Below, one piece after another: positions 24,153 through 32,991 of a stretch of DNA of 49,171 nt. The DNA is from Bryobacterales bacterium. Its GTDB lineage: Bacteria > Acidobacteriota > Terriglobia > Bryobacterales > Bryobacteraceae. The DNA lies in contig PLEX01000092.1 of NCBI GenBank assembly GCA_003136575.1, forward strand, positions 1 to 49,171, in the 5' to 3' direction. Under the pieces are notes generated by a model, which saw only the letters and a list, made by a program, of their open reading frames with translations, did no database searches and was not told the DNA's origin. A program made the translations under genes and the position numbers. Positions within the stretch are counted from its first letter, which is position 1. Each line of letters begins with the position of its first letter.

Positions 24153-24932
24153 ATGCCTTCTGCTCTGATTGGTCACACCGGGTTTGTCGGCGGCAACCTT
24201 GCCGCGCAAAACCAATTCGATTTGTTCTACAACTCGAAAAACATCGAGGAAATTGCCGGACGGTCCGTCGACCTGCTGGTTGTCAGCGCGATGCCAGCGG
24301 CCATGTGGATCGCCAATCGCGAGCCAGAAGCGGACCGGGCCGTGCTCGATCGACTCGCGGCTAGTCTCAGGCAGGTGCGCGCCGGGCGGGCGGTGCTCAT
24401 CTCCACGACCGCTGTGTACCCGGTGCCCGTTGACGTCGATGAGGAGTCGGTGATCGATCCGTCCGCGCAAACGCCATACGGGCGTCATCGATTGATGCTG
24501 GAAGAAATCGTGAAGGACCATTTTTCGGGTGCGCACGTCGTTCGGCTTCCGGGCTTGTTCGGCAACGGCCTGAAGAAAAACGTCATTTACGACCTGCTGC
24601 ACAACAATGAAGTGCACAAAATCAATTCAGCCGGCGTATATCAGTACTACAACCTGGATCACATCTGGGCCGATCTGCAGACCGCGATGACGTCCGGTCT
24701 CCGGTTGGTCAACTTCGTCACGTCGCCCGTCACCGTCAACGAAGTGGCGCGTGAGGCGTTCGATCTCGAATTTTCGAACGATCCGGGCACGGCTCCGGCC
24801 AAGTCCGCCATCCGTTCTTTGCATGCCGCGCGGTTCGGCGGGCGCGCTGGCCACCTTTACGACCGCTCCCAGGTCTTGAGTGAATTGCGTGCGTTCGTTG
24901 CCCGTGAGGGCGCCCGACAACTTGAACATTAG
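24153..24932 (+). CDS. Extended SDR family NAD(P)-dependent epimerase/reductase-like protein
   Basis: A 259-residue Rossmann protein. GHTGFVGGNL at residues 7-16 is the nucleotide-binding G-x-T-G-F-x-G motif. ISTTAVYPVP matches the active-site Ser/Thr strand of sugar epimerases, and TPYGRHRLMLEE occupies the catalytic YxxxK position but has Arg in place of Lys (Y-G-R-H-R). That change is found in some atypical SDRs and may alter or abolish redox activity. LPGLFGNGLKKNVIYDLL and VYQYYNLDHIWADL follow the substrate-domain pattern. It is shorter than classical sugar epimerases (about 310-340). The neighbouring GT2 gene suggests a role in making or sensing a nucleotide sugar. Confidence 0.7.
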   Translation: MPSALIGHTGFVGGNLAAQNQFDLFYNSKNIEEIAGRSVDLLVVSAMPAAMWIANREPEADRAVLDRLAASLRQVRAGRAVLISTTAVYPVPVDVDEESVIDPSAQTPYGRHRLMLEEIVKDHFSGAHVVRLPGLFGNGLKKNVIYDLLHNNEVHKINSAGVYQYYNLDHIWADLQTAMTSGLRLVNFVTSPVTVNEVAREAFDLEFSNDPGTAPAKSAIRSLHAARFGGRAGHLYDRSQVLSELRAFVAREGARQLEH

Positions 24933-24970
24933 TCTGCGGGCGTGTTTGAGATGGCGCAACACGGCGGCGG

Positions 24971-26668
24971 TCACTGAATGAACCGTATAAAGAGGTTAAA
25001 TTCGGGGACGGAGATCCAACCCGAATCGTTATCGAACGCCGGACGTCGCGGCGAGATCACGGCCCTTGCTCCGTTCGCGCGGAGTTTCGCTATCACCGAT
25101 TCGACCTGTGCCGCGGGAAGCTTCGACAGGGTGTTAACATCCTGCGGGATGGCCATACTCACACGCGCGCCGAGAAGCCGCGCATAACCGTAACCATAAC
25201 CGAAGAAAAAGTCTCTCCCTGCGACGCATATTTCGTCGCCACGGCGGACTCCGAGTCCCGCCAACTTCCGCGTCAAAGAGGAGTCTCTGTCGGGAACGGC
25301 CCTTGAAAACAGCACCGCGACTGTCGGGCCAACAGATTCCCGGTAATTGGCGGCCAGGAGCGCGGCGGCCACAACACAAAGAATCACCGGCGTCGCCTTG
25401 CGGTCTTTCATCACGATCGAAACACCCACGAATGTGCCCACCCAGCCGAGAACAAAGAAGCCACCGAAGTAGCGGGGAGTGAGCATTACTGAGGAGTAGA
25501 CGAGGACGGCGAATGCGGGCCAGAGGAAGAGCCAGAGATGCTTCCGCATGGCGCGATAAACGCCTTGAAACTTCAAACCCACGAGGGCAAATACGGCAAC
25601 GCCACAGAACATGGCGAGCCAGGGCAGCGCCAACCGAACAACGTCCGTGCCTTCCATCGGAGCCGCGCGATCTATCAGGCCGAGAGAATGAAGATACCTT
25701 CTCCCCTGCTGTCGAAAATCGAAATGAAGCTTCAGACCGTCCATCCAATAGCTGGGATCGTACCAGAGCGGAAACGTAACGCCTGGAGGCCCATTGAACT
25801 TCAGAACGACGGGATTTGTCGTCGAGATCCATTGTGGCGGATGCAGCGGAAATCCGGCATACGGCGAACGGCCTGCCCAAAAATCGAGGGGCAGAGGACC
25901 CAAAGGCACCGAACGATTCACGCTTCGAGCGTAATTTAGACGACCCGAGTCTCCGAATGTCAACCGCCCTTTACTATAGCTCAGCGCGATCACCAGGGGC
26001 GACACAGCGAGAAGGAACGAGAGCGCAACAATAGCCGTGCCCTTACGGCCAAATTCGCCGGATGGCGGCCAAAGAAAAAGGATGATAATCAGACCGAGCG
26101 AAATCGGCAACAGCGCCGCCTTGGTCGCGTACGCCAGCGCGAGTACCGCACCGAGCAGGATATGATGTGCGATCCGCGGCTTCGGGAGGCTGAGGCGGAC
26201 ACATACTCCGGCAGCCAGGTAAACCGTACCCTCCAGCATTTTATCCGCGCCGATTCCCCAAAGAGTCGGATCTATATTGGCGACATACAGCGCCGCGTAG
26301 GCCAATGCCGCGATTCCGTAGAAGCTTCCGGACTCAAACACGGGCCCGTGCCGGGATGCAACCCACCTGAGCAGGTTGAAAAAGAAGTATGTAAAGCAAG
26401 AACACGCTGCGACAAATATCAGCCAATCGACTCCATGCGCCACGGCGAGTTCGTCCGACGGCGAGGGATGGACCAGTTTCACAGCCACTGCCTGGAGTGT
26501 CGGGTAAGCGGGACTCCAGTAGCCGTTCGATACCAGATACCATGGCGAGACGCGCGCGGCGTTGCCCGCAATGTCCAGATAGGAGACCCCATCCGGGTCA
26601 ACCCGGCCTCTGGCACTCCACGCGATCGGTAGAGCGAGCACGGCGCACAGGAGCGTAGCCAGTAGCAT
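24971..26668 (-). CDS. Polytopic membrane protein, probable GT-C-type glycosyltransferase
   Basis: A 565-residue membrane protein with a signal-anchor, about ten further helices and a soluble C-terminal domain (from about 470). The first periplasmic loop reads VDPDGVSYLDIAGNAARVSP followed by GYWSPAYP. An acidic residue, SYLD-x-A and W-P-x-YP in this loop recall GT-C lipid-linked sugar transferases, though the family is not certain. Its ATG overlaps the stop of the decayed TIGR03435 gene (TGATG), so it may depend on re-initiation after a broken gene; a hidden promoter is the alternative. It is convergent with the SDR gene, 38 bases apart. Confidence 0.65.
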   Translation of the reverse strand: MLLATLLCAVLALPIAWSARGRVDPDGVSYLDIAGNAARVSPWYLVSNGYWSPAYPTLQAVAVKLVHPSPSDELAVAHGVDWLIFVAACSCFTYFFFNLLRWVASRHGPVFESGSFYGIAALAYAALYVANIDPTLWGIGADKMLEGTVYLAAGVCVRLSLPKPRIAHHILLGAVLALAYATKAALLPISLGLIIILFLWPPSGEFGRKGTAIVALSFLLAVSPLVIALSYSKGRLTFGDSGRLNYARSVNRSVPLGPLPLDFWAGRSPYAGFPLHPPQWISTTNPVVLKFNGPPGVTFPLWYDPSYWMDGLKLHFDFRQQGRRYLHSLGLIDRAAPMEGTDVVRLALPWLAMFCGVAVFALVGLKFQGVYRAMRKHLWLFLWPAFAVLVYSSVMLTPRYFGGFFVLGWVGTFVGVSIVMKDRKATPVILCVVAAALLAANYRESVGPTVAVLFSRAVPDRDSSLTRKLAGLGVRRGDEICVAGRDFFFGYGYGYARLLGARVSMAIPQDVNTLSKLPAAQVESVIAKLRANGARAVISPRRPAFDNDSGWISVPEFNLFIRFIQ

Positions 26669-27636
26669 CAGCCGAAGGTGGGCGAACCGGGGAGTAGCCC
26701 TTTCCTGCGTAACTCCGGTCGAATCTTCCGGAATCGAATCTTCCGGAATCGAATCTTGCGGAGTCGCATTCTCCGGAGTCGAATTTTCCTAAAAATCGAT
26801 GGGCCGCTGGCAGGGTCGTCCGCGAGCGTTGCCAGCGGCGGAGTCCCACCGACTGGAGGCGGCCTGCGCGTAGCTTCGTCGCGCGCAAATTCCAGATGCA
26901 GATTAAAGATCCCGGTGATCCCTGTCGCGTCGATGACGTGGCGATCCGGAATATTGGAAAGCTCATCCGAGAGCGTGCTCAGGTGGACCCCGCCTGCGTC
27001 CAGGATCACTTTCGTCGCACCTCCGGTATCCTGCACAAAGCACAAATGAGCTTCTCGCCTGTAGCGGCGAACCTCGGAGGAGGAGGGTTTGCGGGGTCGA
27101 ACGTAATGCAGCCTCCGTCGTCCATCGGTTTCAGTTTGAGTCCGCCTGTGGCTACCGTCAGTGCATACATCGGGATTTGTTCTTGCTCGCGATGAGTTTT
27201 CAGCTGAAACCTTTCTTCAAGAAGCGCCCCAAGCATCGGTCCCGTCATCGTTCTGGCCAATGAAGATCCTGTCGCTTTTGCGTCGATGGCGTAGCGCTCA
27301 GAATGTATCCAAGCCGGACCTCCCCTGATCCGCTCGCCGCCATTGGGCCGCGACGAATCATTGAGGAGCGGATTTGCGCACGGAAATGGAGACGAGATTG
27401 ATGACCGTCATACACCGAACGCTGAGCCTCCCAGGTGACGTGTCGAAACTGCCTCCACTCCTGCCGTTGGGCGGAGTGTCCCTGGCGCTGCAGGGCTTTA
27501 CAGAAGCCACCTCGAATTTCGGCGTGGCGTCTACTGTCTGTGACCGGGCCAAGCAAGCGGCCAGCGCCAATGCACCGCCGATAAGTCCAAAATCTGACAC
27601 CGTCTGCCGGGCGCGGCGGGAAATGGTTGTTACCAT
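26668..27636 (-). pseudogene. Frameshifted TIGR03435-family secreted protein
   Basis: The N-terminal part (from ATG 27636) has a signal peptide and the family motif FEVASVKPCSARDTPPNG with SPGRLSVRCMTVINLV. It hits a stop near 27358. The homologous continuation GGPAWIHSERYAIDAKATG and LGALLEERFQLKTHREQEQ, then YALTVATGG, lies in another frame to about 27006. The C-terminal part, LSDELSNIPDRHVIDATGIT then GIFNLHLEF, is back in the first frame. Two compensating frameshifts (near 27360 and 27035) therefore split it. The normal C-terminal end of the family is replaced by a 15-bp minisatellite encoding a very basic repeat. TIGR03435 proteins are a large Acidobacteria-specific exported family without known function. 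Sequencing error could explain one shift but hardly the degraded tail. Confidence 0.75.
26718..26792. repeat. 15-bp minisatellite, five copies
   Basis: Plus-strand units are GTCGAATCTTCCGGA, ATCGAATCTTCCGGA, ATCGAATCTTGCGGA, GTCGCATTCTCCGGA and GTCGAATTTTCCTAA, at 26718, 26733, 26748, 26763 and 26778. The period is a multiple of three, so on the minus strand it adds five-residue basic repeats (KIRFR-like) to the pseudogene's end. Confidence 0.85.
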
Positions 27637-28018
27637 GGCGAGATCATGGCAATTTGGAGGCCGGGAAGAAGTCCCCGCGTCGCCCGACACATTCTTCTCA
27701 TTGGGGCTGTGGCGTGCCCGCACAACTGGGCCTCTTCCGCTCACGTAGACAGTCAGCGCGGGGACCTTCGAAGTTTATCGTTCTGGCGTGACCGCACGGG
27801 CTCCAACTCAATGCTTCGAGTTGTAGAAACTTCCTTGACCTTGCGCGCGCACATCCTACGTTCCAGCTTCCGATAAATGGAGATTATGGTCAAAATCGCA
27901 AAAAAGGCCGCCCCGACCTTTGACAAAGTGCGACGCGCAAAACGCCCACACGCAGGCAACTTGGGGCCTTCCCACACACTCACAAACCCGACTGCGAACC
28001 GCCCACAACCGACCGTCA
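27637..28018. other. 382-base region without a convincing gene
   Basis: This separates the stop of the PLP decarboxylase gene from the start of the TIGR03435 pseudogene (both minus strand) and should hold the latter's promoter. CATGAT lies 6 bases before ATG 27636 on the minus strand, a weak version of the leaderless pattern seen elsewhere. Open frames here (for example minus 27753-28148, plus 27877-28101) have Pro/Arg-rich, noncoding-like composition. Confidence 0.4.
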
Positions 28019-29383
28019 TCACCCATCCCCCGCCACCCGCAATATCGCCGCCAGGCTCCGGTCCACATCCTCCTCGGTCGTCCGCCACGAACAAACGCTG
28101 ATGCGCATCGCGGTGCGACCCTGCCATTTCGTCGGACCGCACCAGCACGTACCCTCCGCCTGCACCGCCTCGATCACGCGCAGCGTCTTCTCGGGCGATC
28201 CGCCATTATCGAAAGCCACCAGCACCTGATTCAGCACAACGTCGTTCAATACCTCATATCCCGCATTCCTGAGCCCCTCGGCGAATCGTGACGCGCATCG
28301 GCAATCGCGCTCGATCATCTCCGCCAGCCCGCTGCGGCCAAGCGATTTCAACGCCGCCCAGATCTCGATCCCGCGCGCGCGTCGCGAAAGCTCCGGCGTA
28401 TAAAGCGAAGGCTCGCGGTGCTCTCCCGTCGGCAGATACGCGGCCGTCATGCTCATGGCTGCGTGCAAAATCTCCGGATCCCGCACAAACGCCAGTCCGC
28501 TGTCATAGGGCACGTTCAGCCACTTATGCGCATCGGTCGCCCAGGAATCGGCTTCGTTAAAACCTTTCACCAGATGGGAGCGCGCCGGACTCACCGCCGC
28601 CCACAATCCGAACGCGCCATCCACATGCACCCACGCGCCCGCCGCGTGCGCCCGGGCGATGATTTCGCTCGCCGGGTCGAACGAACCCGTATTGACATTA
28701 CCCGCCTGAATGCAGACAATTGCAGGCCCACGCAGCTCCGGAAACCCTTCCGCGATCATCCGCCCCTGATCGTCCACCGGCACGGTCGTCACGCGCTCGC
28801 GGCCCATCCCGAGCATCCCCAACGACTTCGTCACCGAAGGATGCGCTTCGCCGCCGACCACCACTTCCACCGGCGGCGCGCCGAACAGTCCTTCGCGCTC
28901 GACGTCCCAGCCCACTTGCCGCAGAACGCTGTGCCGCGCCGCCGCAAGCCCGGTGAAGTTTGCCATCGTTCCTCCCGTCACGAAGGCCGCGCCACTCCCT
29001 GCCGGCAAAGCCAGCGCTTCGAGCAGCCAGGCGAGCGAAACCTCCTCGAGCACCGTGCCGACCGGAGTCGCGGCGAACAGCCCGGCGTTCTGGTCCCATG
29101 CCGAGGTCATCCAGTTCGCCGCCAACGCGGCCGGAAGTGCCCCACCGATCACGAATCCGAAGAAGCGCGGTCCGGCCATGCCGACCGTGCCCGGCGAACC
29201 GAACTCGTCCAGCAAACCGATAACGTCCTCCGCAGCCGTCGGGCCTTCGGGAAGCGGCTCAAGAAAACGATCCAGCCCGCGAATCGCCTCGGCCGACGGC
29301 CGCACGCGCCTCTCCTGAATATCGTCGAGAAAACGCGCCGCGCGGACCGCCGTGGCCTGCAAGAGTGGACCCATGTAAGGCAT
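28019..29383 (-). CDS. Group II pyridoxal-phosphate-dependent decarboxylase
   Basis: A PLP enzyme of about 454 residues in the aromatic amino acid/glutamate decarboxylase superfamily. I start at 29383 (MPYMGPLLQATAVRAARFLD); upstream in-frame starts at 29419 and 29461 would run into the divergent gene's leader. Visible motifs: FGFVIGGALPAALAANWMTS, GAAFVTGGTMANFTGLAAAR, VHVDGAFGLWAA (the Asp that binds the pyridine nitrogen) and TDAHKWLNVPYDSG with the Schiff-base Lys. Members decarboxylate amino acids, and some act as aldolases or lyases; the substrate cannot be read from the sequence. It is divergent from a secreted oxidation operon, with 66 bases between starts. Confidence 0.85.
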   Translation of the reverse strand: MPYMGPLLQATAVRAARFLDDIQERRVRPSAEAIRGLDRFLEPLPEGPTAAEDVIGLLDEFGSPGTVGMAGPRFFGFVIGGALPAALAANWMTSAWDQNAGLFAATPVGTVLEEVSLAWLLEALALPAGSGAAFVTGGTMANFTGLAAARHSVLRQVGWDVEREGLFGAPPVEVVVGGEAHPSVTKSLGMLGMGRERVTTVPVDDQGRMIAEGFPELRGPAIVCIQAGNVNTGSFDPASEIIARAHAAGAWVHVDGAFGLWAAVSPARSHLVKGFNEADSWATDAHKWLNVPYDSGLAFVRDPEILHAAMSMTAAYLPTGEHREPSLYTPELSRRARGIEIWAALKSLGRSGLAEMIERDCRCASRFAEGLRNAGYEVLNDVVLNQVLVAFDNGGSPEKTLRVIEAVQAEGTCWCGPTKWQGRTAMRISVCSWRTTEEDVDRSLAAILRVAGDG

Positions 29384-29449
29384 GGTACCCCGAGCCAGCG
29401 TTGAATCGGATAGAATGTTCATTCGCGGAACCAGAGGAGACTTTCCCCC

Positions 29450-30670
29450 ATGAAGATCCACGTCGCAGCCCTTGCGGCATTCACGTTATGCCTGCCCTCC
29501 ATGCAGACGGCGCAGGCACAGACAACGGCCAGGCCGTTCAACATTTATTTCATCGACACGGAAGGAGGCCTCTCGGCGCTCTACGTTTCGCCGTCAGGTG
29601 AGTCGATGCTGCTCGATACGGGCAATCCCGGCGACCGCGATGTGGACCGGATCACCGCCGTCCTCAACGACGCCGGCGTCAAGCAGATCGACTACATGGT
29701 GCTGACTCACTATCACGTCGATCATGTCGGCGGCTTTGAAGCGCTGTCGAAGCGGTTTCCGATGAAGCACTTTATCGACCACGGCGAAAACAAAGACGTC
29801 CGCGAACAGGTGCCGGGCTTCGCGGCGATGTATGCCGATATGGTGGCCAAGGCCGGACCGGGCGCGCATACGGTTGCCAAGCCGGGCGACATCATCCCCA
29901 TCAAAGGGCTGAACGTTGAAGTCGTGACGGCGGCGGGACAGGTGCTGAAGAAGCCCATGAAGGCTCCCGGCGCGGGCAAGCCGAATCCGGAGTGCGCGAA
30001 TTACAAGAAGCAGGCGGAAAATACCGATCTCGATAACGCACAATCGCTCGCTCTGGTCTTCGAGTACGGCAAGTTCCGCACTATCAATATGGGCGATTTT
30101 GTCTACAATCTCGAAGGCGATCTGATGTGCCCGAATAATCCGATCGGCACCGTCGATCTGTATCTCACCTCGCACCATGGGACAGATCAATCCGGATCGG
30201 CCGTGCTGGTGCATGCGCTTCAGCCGAGAGTCGCCGTGATGCACAACGGCACCCGAAAGGGCGGCGCGCTGCCGGTTTATCAGGTGCTGCACACGTCGCC
30301 TGGCCTCGAAGATATCTGGCAGCTGCACTGGTCATACACTGGCGGACTTGAAAATAACGCGCCCGGTGCGTTCATCGCCAACATTGAGGATCCGGTCGCG
30401 CTGGGCAACTCGCTCGCGAACCCCGCGCCCGCACAGGGTCCCGGCGGCGGACGTGGCGGCGGCAGAGGCGGAAGCGGCGGCGGTCGCGGCGGTGGGGGTT
30501 TCGCCGCGAGCGGTTCCGGTGGACGCGGCCCCGGCGGCGGACGTGGTCTGGCCGGCGGGCACACGGGTCCGGCGTTCCTGATTAAAGTAGCCGCCATGCC
30601 GGACGGAAGCTTCACGGTGACGAATACGCGCAACAACTTCAGCAAGACCTACGCGGCGCGGAAAAACTAG
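29450..30670 (+). CDS. Secreted metallo-beta-lactamase-fold hydrolase with an RGG-like insert
   Basis: A 406-residue exported MBL-fold protein. Signal peptide MKIHVAALAAFTLCLPSMQT ends near AQA-QT. The core shows NIYFIDTEGG, MLLDTGNPGDRD, the metal motif THYHVDH at 86-92 (HxHxDH), GDFVYNLEGDL and TSHHGTDQSGS, the layout of ComEC/Rec2-like MBL domains. Residues about 328-370 are a Gly/Arg-rich segment (repeats of GGGRGGGRGG type) inserted before the final beta strands, likely disordered and possibly able to bind nucleic acid or polyanions. The start follows AGAGGAG. It sits 3 bases from a cytochrome c/PQQ dehydrogenase gene, so the two are one operon. Substrate unknown. Confidence 0.8.
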   Translation: MKIHVAALAAFTLCLPSMQTAQAQTTARPFNIYFIDTEGGLSALYVSPSGESMLLDTGNPGDRDVDRITAVLNDAGVKQIDYMVLTHYHVDHVGGFEALSKRFPMKHFIDHGENKDVREQVPGFAAMYADMVAKAGPGAHTVAKPGDIIPIKGLNVEVVTAAGQVLKKPMKAPGAGKPNPECANYKKQAENTDLDNAQSLALVFEYGKFRTINMGDFVYNLEGDLMCPNNPIGTVDLYLTSHHGTDQSGSAVLVHALQPRVAVMHNGTRKGGALPVYQVLHTSPGLEDIWQLHWSYTGGLENNAPGAFIANIEDPVALGNSLANPAPAQGPGGGRGGGRGGSGGGRGGGGFAASGSGGRGPGGGRGLAGGHTGPAFLIKVAAMPDGSFTVTNTRNNFSKTYAARKN

Positions 30671-30673
30671 AAG

Positions 30674-32983
30674 ATGAAATTCACGATCTCGTTGTACCTC
30701 GCGGCAGGCGTGTGCCTTTCGGCGGTCGGCTTGTCGGCGCAGGCGCCGGATGCCGTGAAGAACCCGCTGGAAGGCAACCCGGCCGCCATCGACGCCGGGC
30801 GGCAGATTTACGCTTCGGTCTGCCAGGCATGCCACGGTTCGGAAGCCCGGGGCGATCGCGGTCCCGCGCTGACGGGAGCGCTTCACCACGGCAATTCCGA
30901 TAACGAAATATTCCGCACCGTGCGCGGCGGCATTCAGGGCACGCAGATGCCTCCGTTCGCGCAGTTCACGGCGGATCAAATCTGGCAGGTGATGGCATAC
31001 ATTCGCAGTCTCTCCGGTACGCCGAATGCATCGGATACGACGCCGGGCGACGCCAATGCCGGCCGCGCGGTCTTCGATGGCAAGGGCGGATGCCGGACGT
31101 GCCATCAGAGCAATCTGGAGGGCGTCGGATTGAAGCCGGCGCAGGAAACGCGTTCGGCGATCGTGAGTCCGGGCCAGCGGCCGATCGTCACCGTGAAGAC
31201 GAAGGACGGACACGAATACCGCGGGCTTGGCCTCAACAACGATACGTTCTCCCTGCAGTTGCGCGAAGCCTCCGGCCAGTTGCGGAGCTTTGCGAAATCG
31301 GACGTGACTATTACGGTTGATCAGAAGTCGATCATGCCGTGGGATTTCGGCCGGAAACTCACCGGCGCGGAAATCAACGATGTGGTGGCGTATCTGAAGA
31401 CGTTGAGCGCCCCTGCTCCGCCGGCCAGTGTACTTACCGCCGAACGCATTCGCAACTCGGCGTCCGAGCCGCAGAACTGGCTGACTTACTGGGGCGATTA
31501 CGCCGGACATCATTATTCTTCGCTCTCGCGGATCAACACAACGAACGTAAAGAGTCTGCAGGCAAAATGGGCGGTCCAGATGCCCGGCGACGGCACGCTG
31601 GAAGCTACGCCTCTGGTTGTGGATGGCGTGATGTACACGAGTGGTCCGGTGGGTCAGGTTTACGCGCTCGATGCCGCCACCGGCCGCCTGATCTGGAAGT
31701 ATCAGCGCACGCAGAAGAAGGTCAATCCGTACGAAGCGAATCGCTTTAACCGGGGCGTCGCGGTGCTCGATGGCCGCGTCTTCTTCGGCACGCTCGATGC
31801 GGCGCTCATCGCGCTCGATGCGCATACAGGCGCGCCGCTTTGGGAAGTCCAGGTGGCGGACACCATGCTGGGCTACAGCCTCACGTCCGCGCCGCTCGCG
31901 CTGAAAGACAAAATCGTCACCGGCATTTCGGGCGGCGAATACGGCATCATTGGGTTCCTTGAAGCGTTCGATCCGGCCACAGGCAGGAAGCTCTGGCACA
32001 TCAATGCAATCCCCGGTCCCGGCGAACCCGGAAATGAAACATGGGCGGGCGATAGCTGGAAGCATGGCGCGGGCGGCATGTGGCTGACCGGCAGTTACGA
32101 CGCGGAACTGAACACGCTCTACTGGGCGGTGGGCAATCCCGGCCCGGACATTAACGGCGACGTCCGCATGGGAGACAACCTGTACACCTGTTCCGTTCTT
32201 GCGCTCGACGCCAATACCGGCAAAATCAAATGGCATTACCAGTTCACGCCGCACGACACGCGCGACTGGGACGCCACCGAGGATTTCGTGCTGGTGGACC
32301 GCGTGTGGCACGGCCAGAATCGCAAACTTTTGATCCAGGCCAACCGCAACGGCAATTTTTACGTGCTCGACCGGACCAACGGCAAGTTCCTCGCGGCCGC
32401 CCCTTTCATGCGAACCAACTGGGTAAAGGGCTGGGACGCCAACGGCCGGCCGATGACGATTCCCGCAGCCGACGCGAACCCGACGGGAGTCTGGGTCTAC
32501 CCGTCGCTGATAGGCGGCACGAATTTCCAGGCACCGTCGTACAGTCCGCTGACTGGTTGGCTTTACTTCGCGTATCACGACGGTGGCCAGAAGTTCGCCA
32601 TCGGACCCGCGCCGTTCGAGCCAGGCAAGCAATTTCAGGGCGATAGCGGAGGCAGCGAGAATGTCGGACCGCCCGCGGCTGACGCGCCGGAATCGCAGGG
32701 AATCGCGGCATTCGATCCCGAAACGATGAAGGTGGTTTGGAAGTTCGAAGTGACTGAGGCGTCGCTTACCGCCGGTGTGCTGGCGACCGGCGGCGGCGTG
32801 GTCTTCGCATCGTCGCACGATGGAAACTTCATCGCGCTCGATGCACGCACCGGCAAAGCGCTCTGGCATTTCGGCGCGGGCGGCGATGTCGCGGGTTCGC
32901 CGATGAGTTACTCAATCAACGGCAAGCAGTATGTTGCGGTTTCCACGGCGCAGGTGTTGTACGCGTTCGCGCTGCCGGACTGA
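30674..32983 (+). CDS. Cytochrome c-PQQ quinoprotein dehydrogenase
   Basis: A 769-residue periplasmic quinohemoprotein. The signal peptide covers about 1-23. A first cytochrome c domain has CQACH at 50-54 and QMPPF (axial Met near 92). A second has CRTCH at 140-144, but about 75 residues separate it from IMPWDFGRKLTGAEINDVVA. The insert (TVKTKDGHEYRGLGLNND) resembles a small beta domain known from Planctomycete/Acidobacterial haem-binding proteins. From about 262 onward is an eight-bladed PQQ propeller with W-motifs (YALDAATGRLIWKYQ, LEAFDPATGRKLW) and HDTRDWDATED, where the Asp after W is the likely catalytic base. It should oxidise an alcohol or sugar and pass electrons through its haems. 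The following secreted aldose 1-epimerase suggests a sugar substrate. No pqq synthesis genes are here. Confidence 0.9.
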   Translation: MKFTISLYLAAGVCLSAVGLSAQAPDAVKNPLEGNPAAIDAGRQIYASVCQACHGSEARGDRGPALTGALHHGNSDNEIFRTVRGGIQGTQMPPFAQFTADQIWQVMAYIRSLSGTPNASDTTPGDANAGRAVFDGKGGCRTCHQSNLEGVGLKPAQETRSAIVSPGQRPIVTVKTKDGHEYRGLGLNNDTFSLQLREASGQLRSFAKSDVTITVDQKSIMPWDFGRKLTGAEINDVVAYLKTLSAPAPPASVLTAERIRNSASEPQNWLTYWGDYAGHHYSSLSRINTTNVKSLQAKWAVQMPGDGTLEATPLVVDGVMYTSGPVGQVYALDAATGRLIWKYQRTQKKVNPYEANRFNRGVAVLDGRVFFGTLDAALIALDAHTGAPLWEVQVADTMLGYSLTSAPLALKDKIVTGISGGEYGIIGFLEAFDPATGRKLWHINAIPGPGEPGNETWAGDSWKHGAGGMWLTGSYDAELNTLYWAVGNPGPDINGDVRMGDNLYTCSVLALDANTGKIKWHYQFTPHDTRDWDATEDFVLVDRVWHGQNRKLLIQANRNGNFYVLDRTNGKFLAAAPFMRTNWVKGWDANGRPMTIPAADANPTGVWVYPSLIGGTNFQAPSYSPLTGWLYFAYHDGGQKFAIGPAPFEPGKQFQGDSGGSENVGPPAADAPESQGIAAFDPETMKVVWKFEVTEASLTAGVLATGGGVVFASSHDGNFIALDARTGKALWHFGAGGDVAGSPMSYSINGKQYVAVSTAQVLYAFALPD

Positions 32984-32991
32984 AGGCCCAA

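Noticed and set aside
26678-27049. Plus-strand frame resembling a pentapeptide-repeat protein (SRILR/NRIFR units)
   Set aside because: The repeats come from the 15-bp minisatellite; the minus strand carries recognisable TIGR03435 sequence, and the units do not fit the A(D/N)LxX pattern.
27753-28148. 131-codon minus-strand frame between the PLP decarboxylase and the pseudogene
   Set aside because: Overlaps the end of the decarboxylase in another frame and has a noncoding-like composition.
30332-32869. 845-codon open frame on the minus strand opposite the quinoprotein dehydrogenase
   Set aside because: It is antisense to a gene with clear haem and PQQ motifs, is extremely rich in Arg and His, and has no recognisable domain; long shadow frames are expected in GC-rich DNA.
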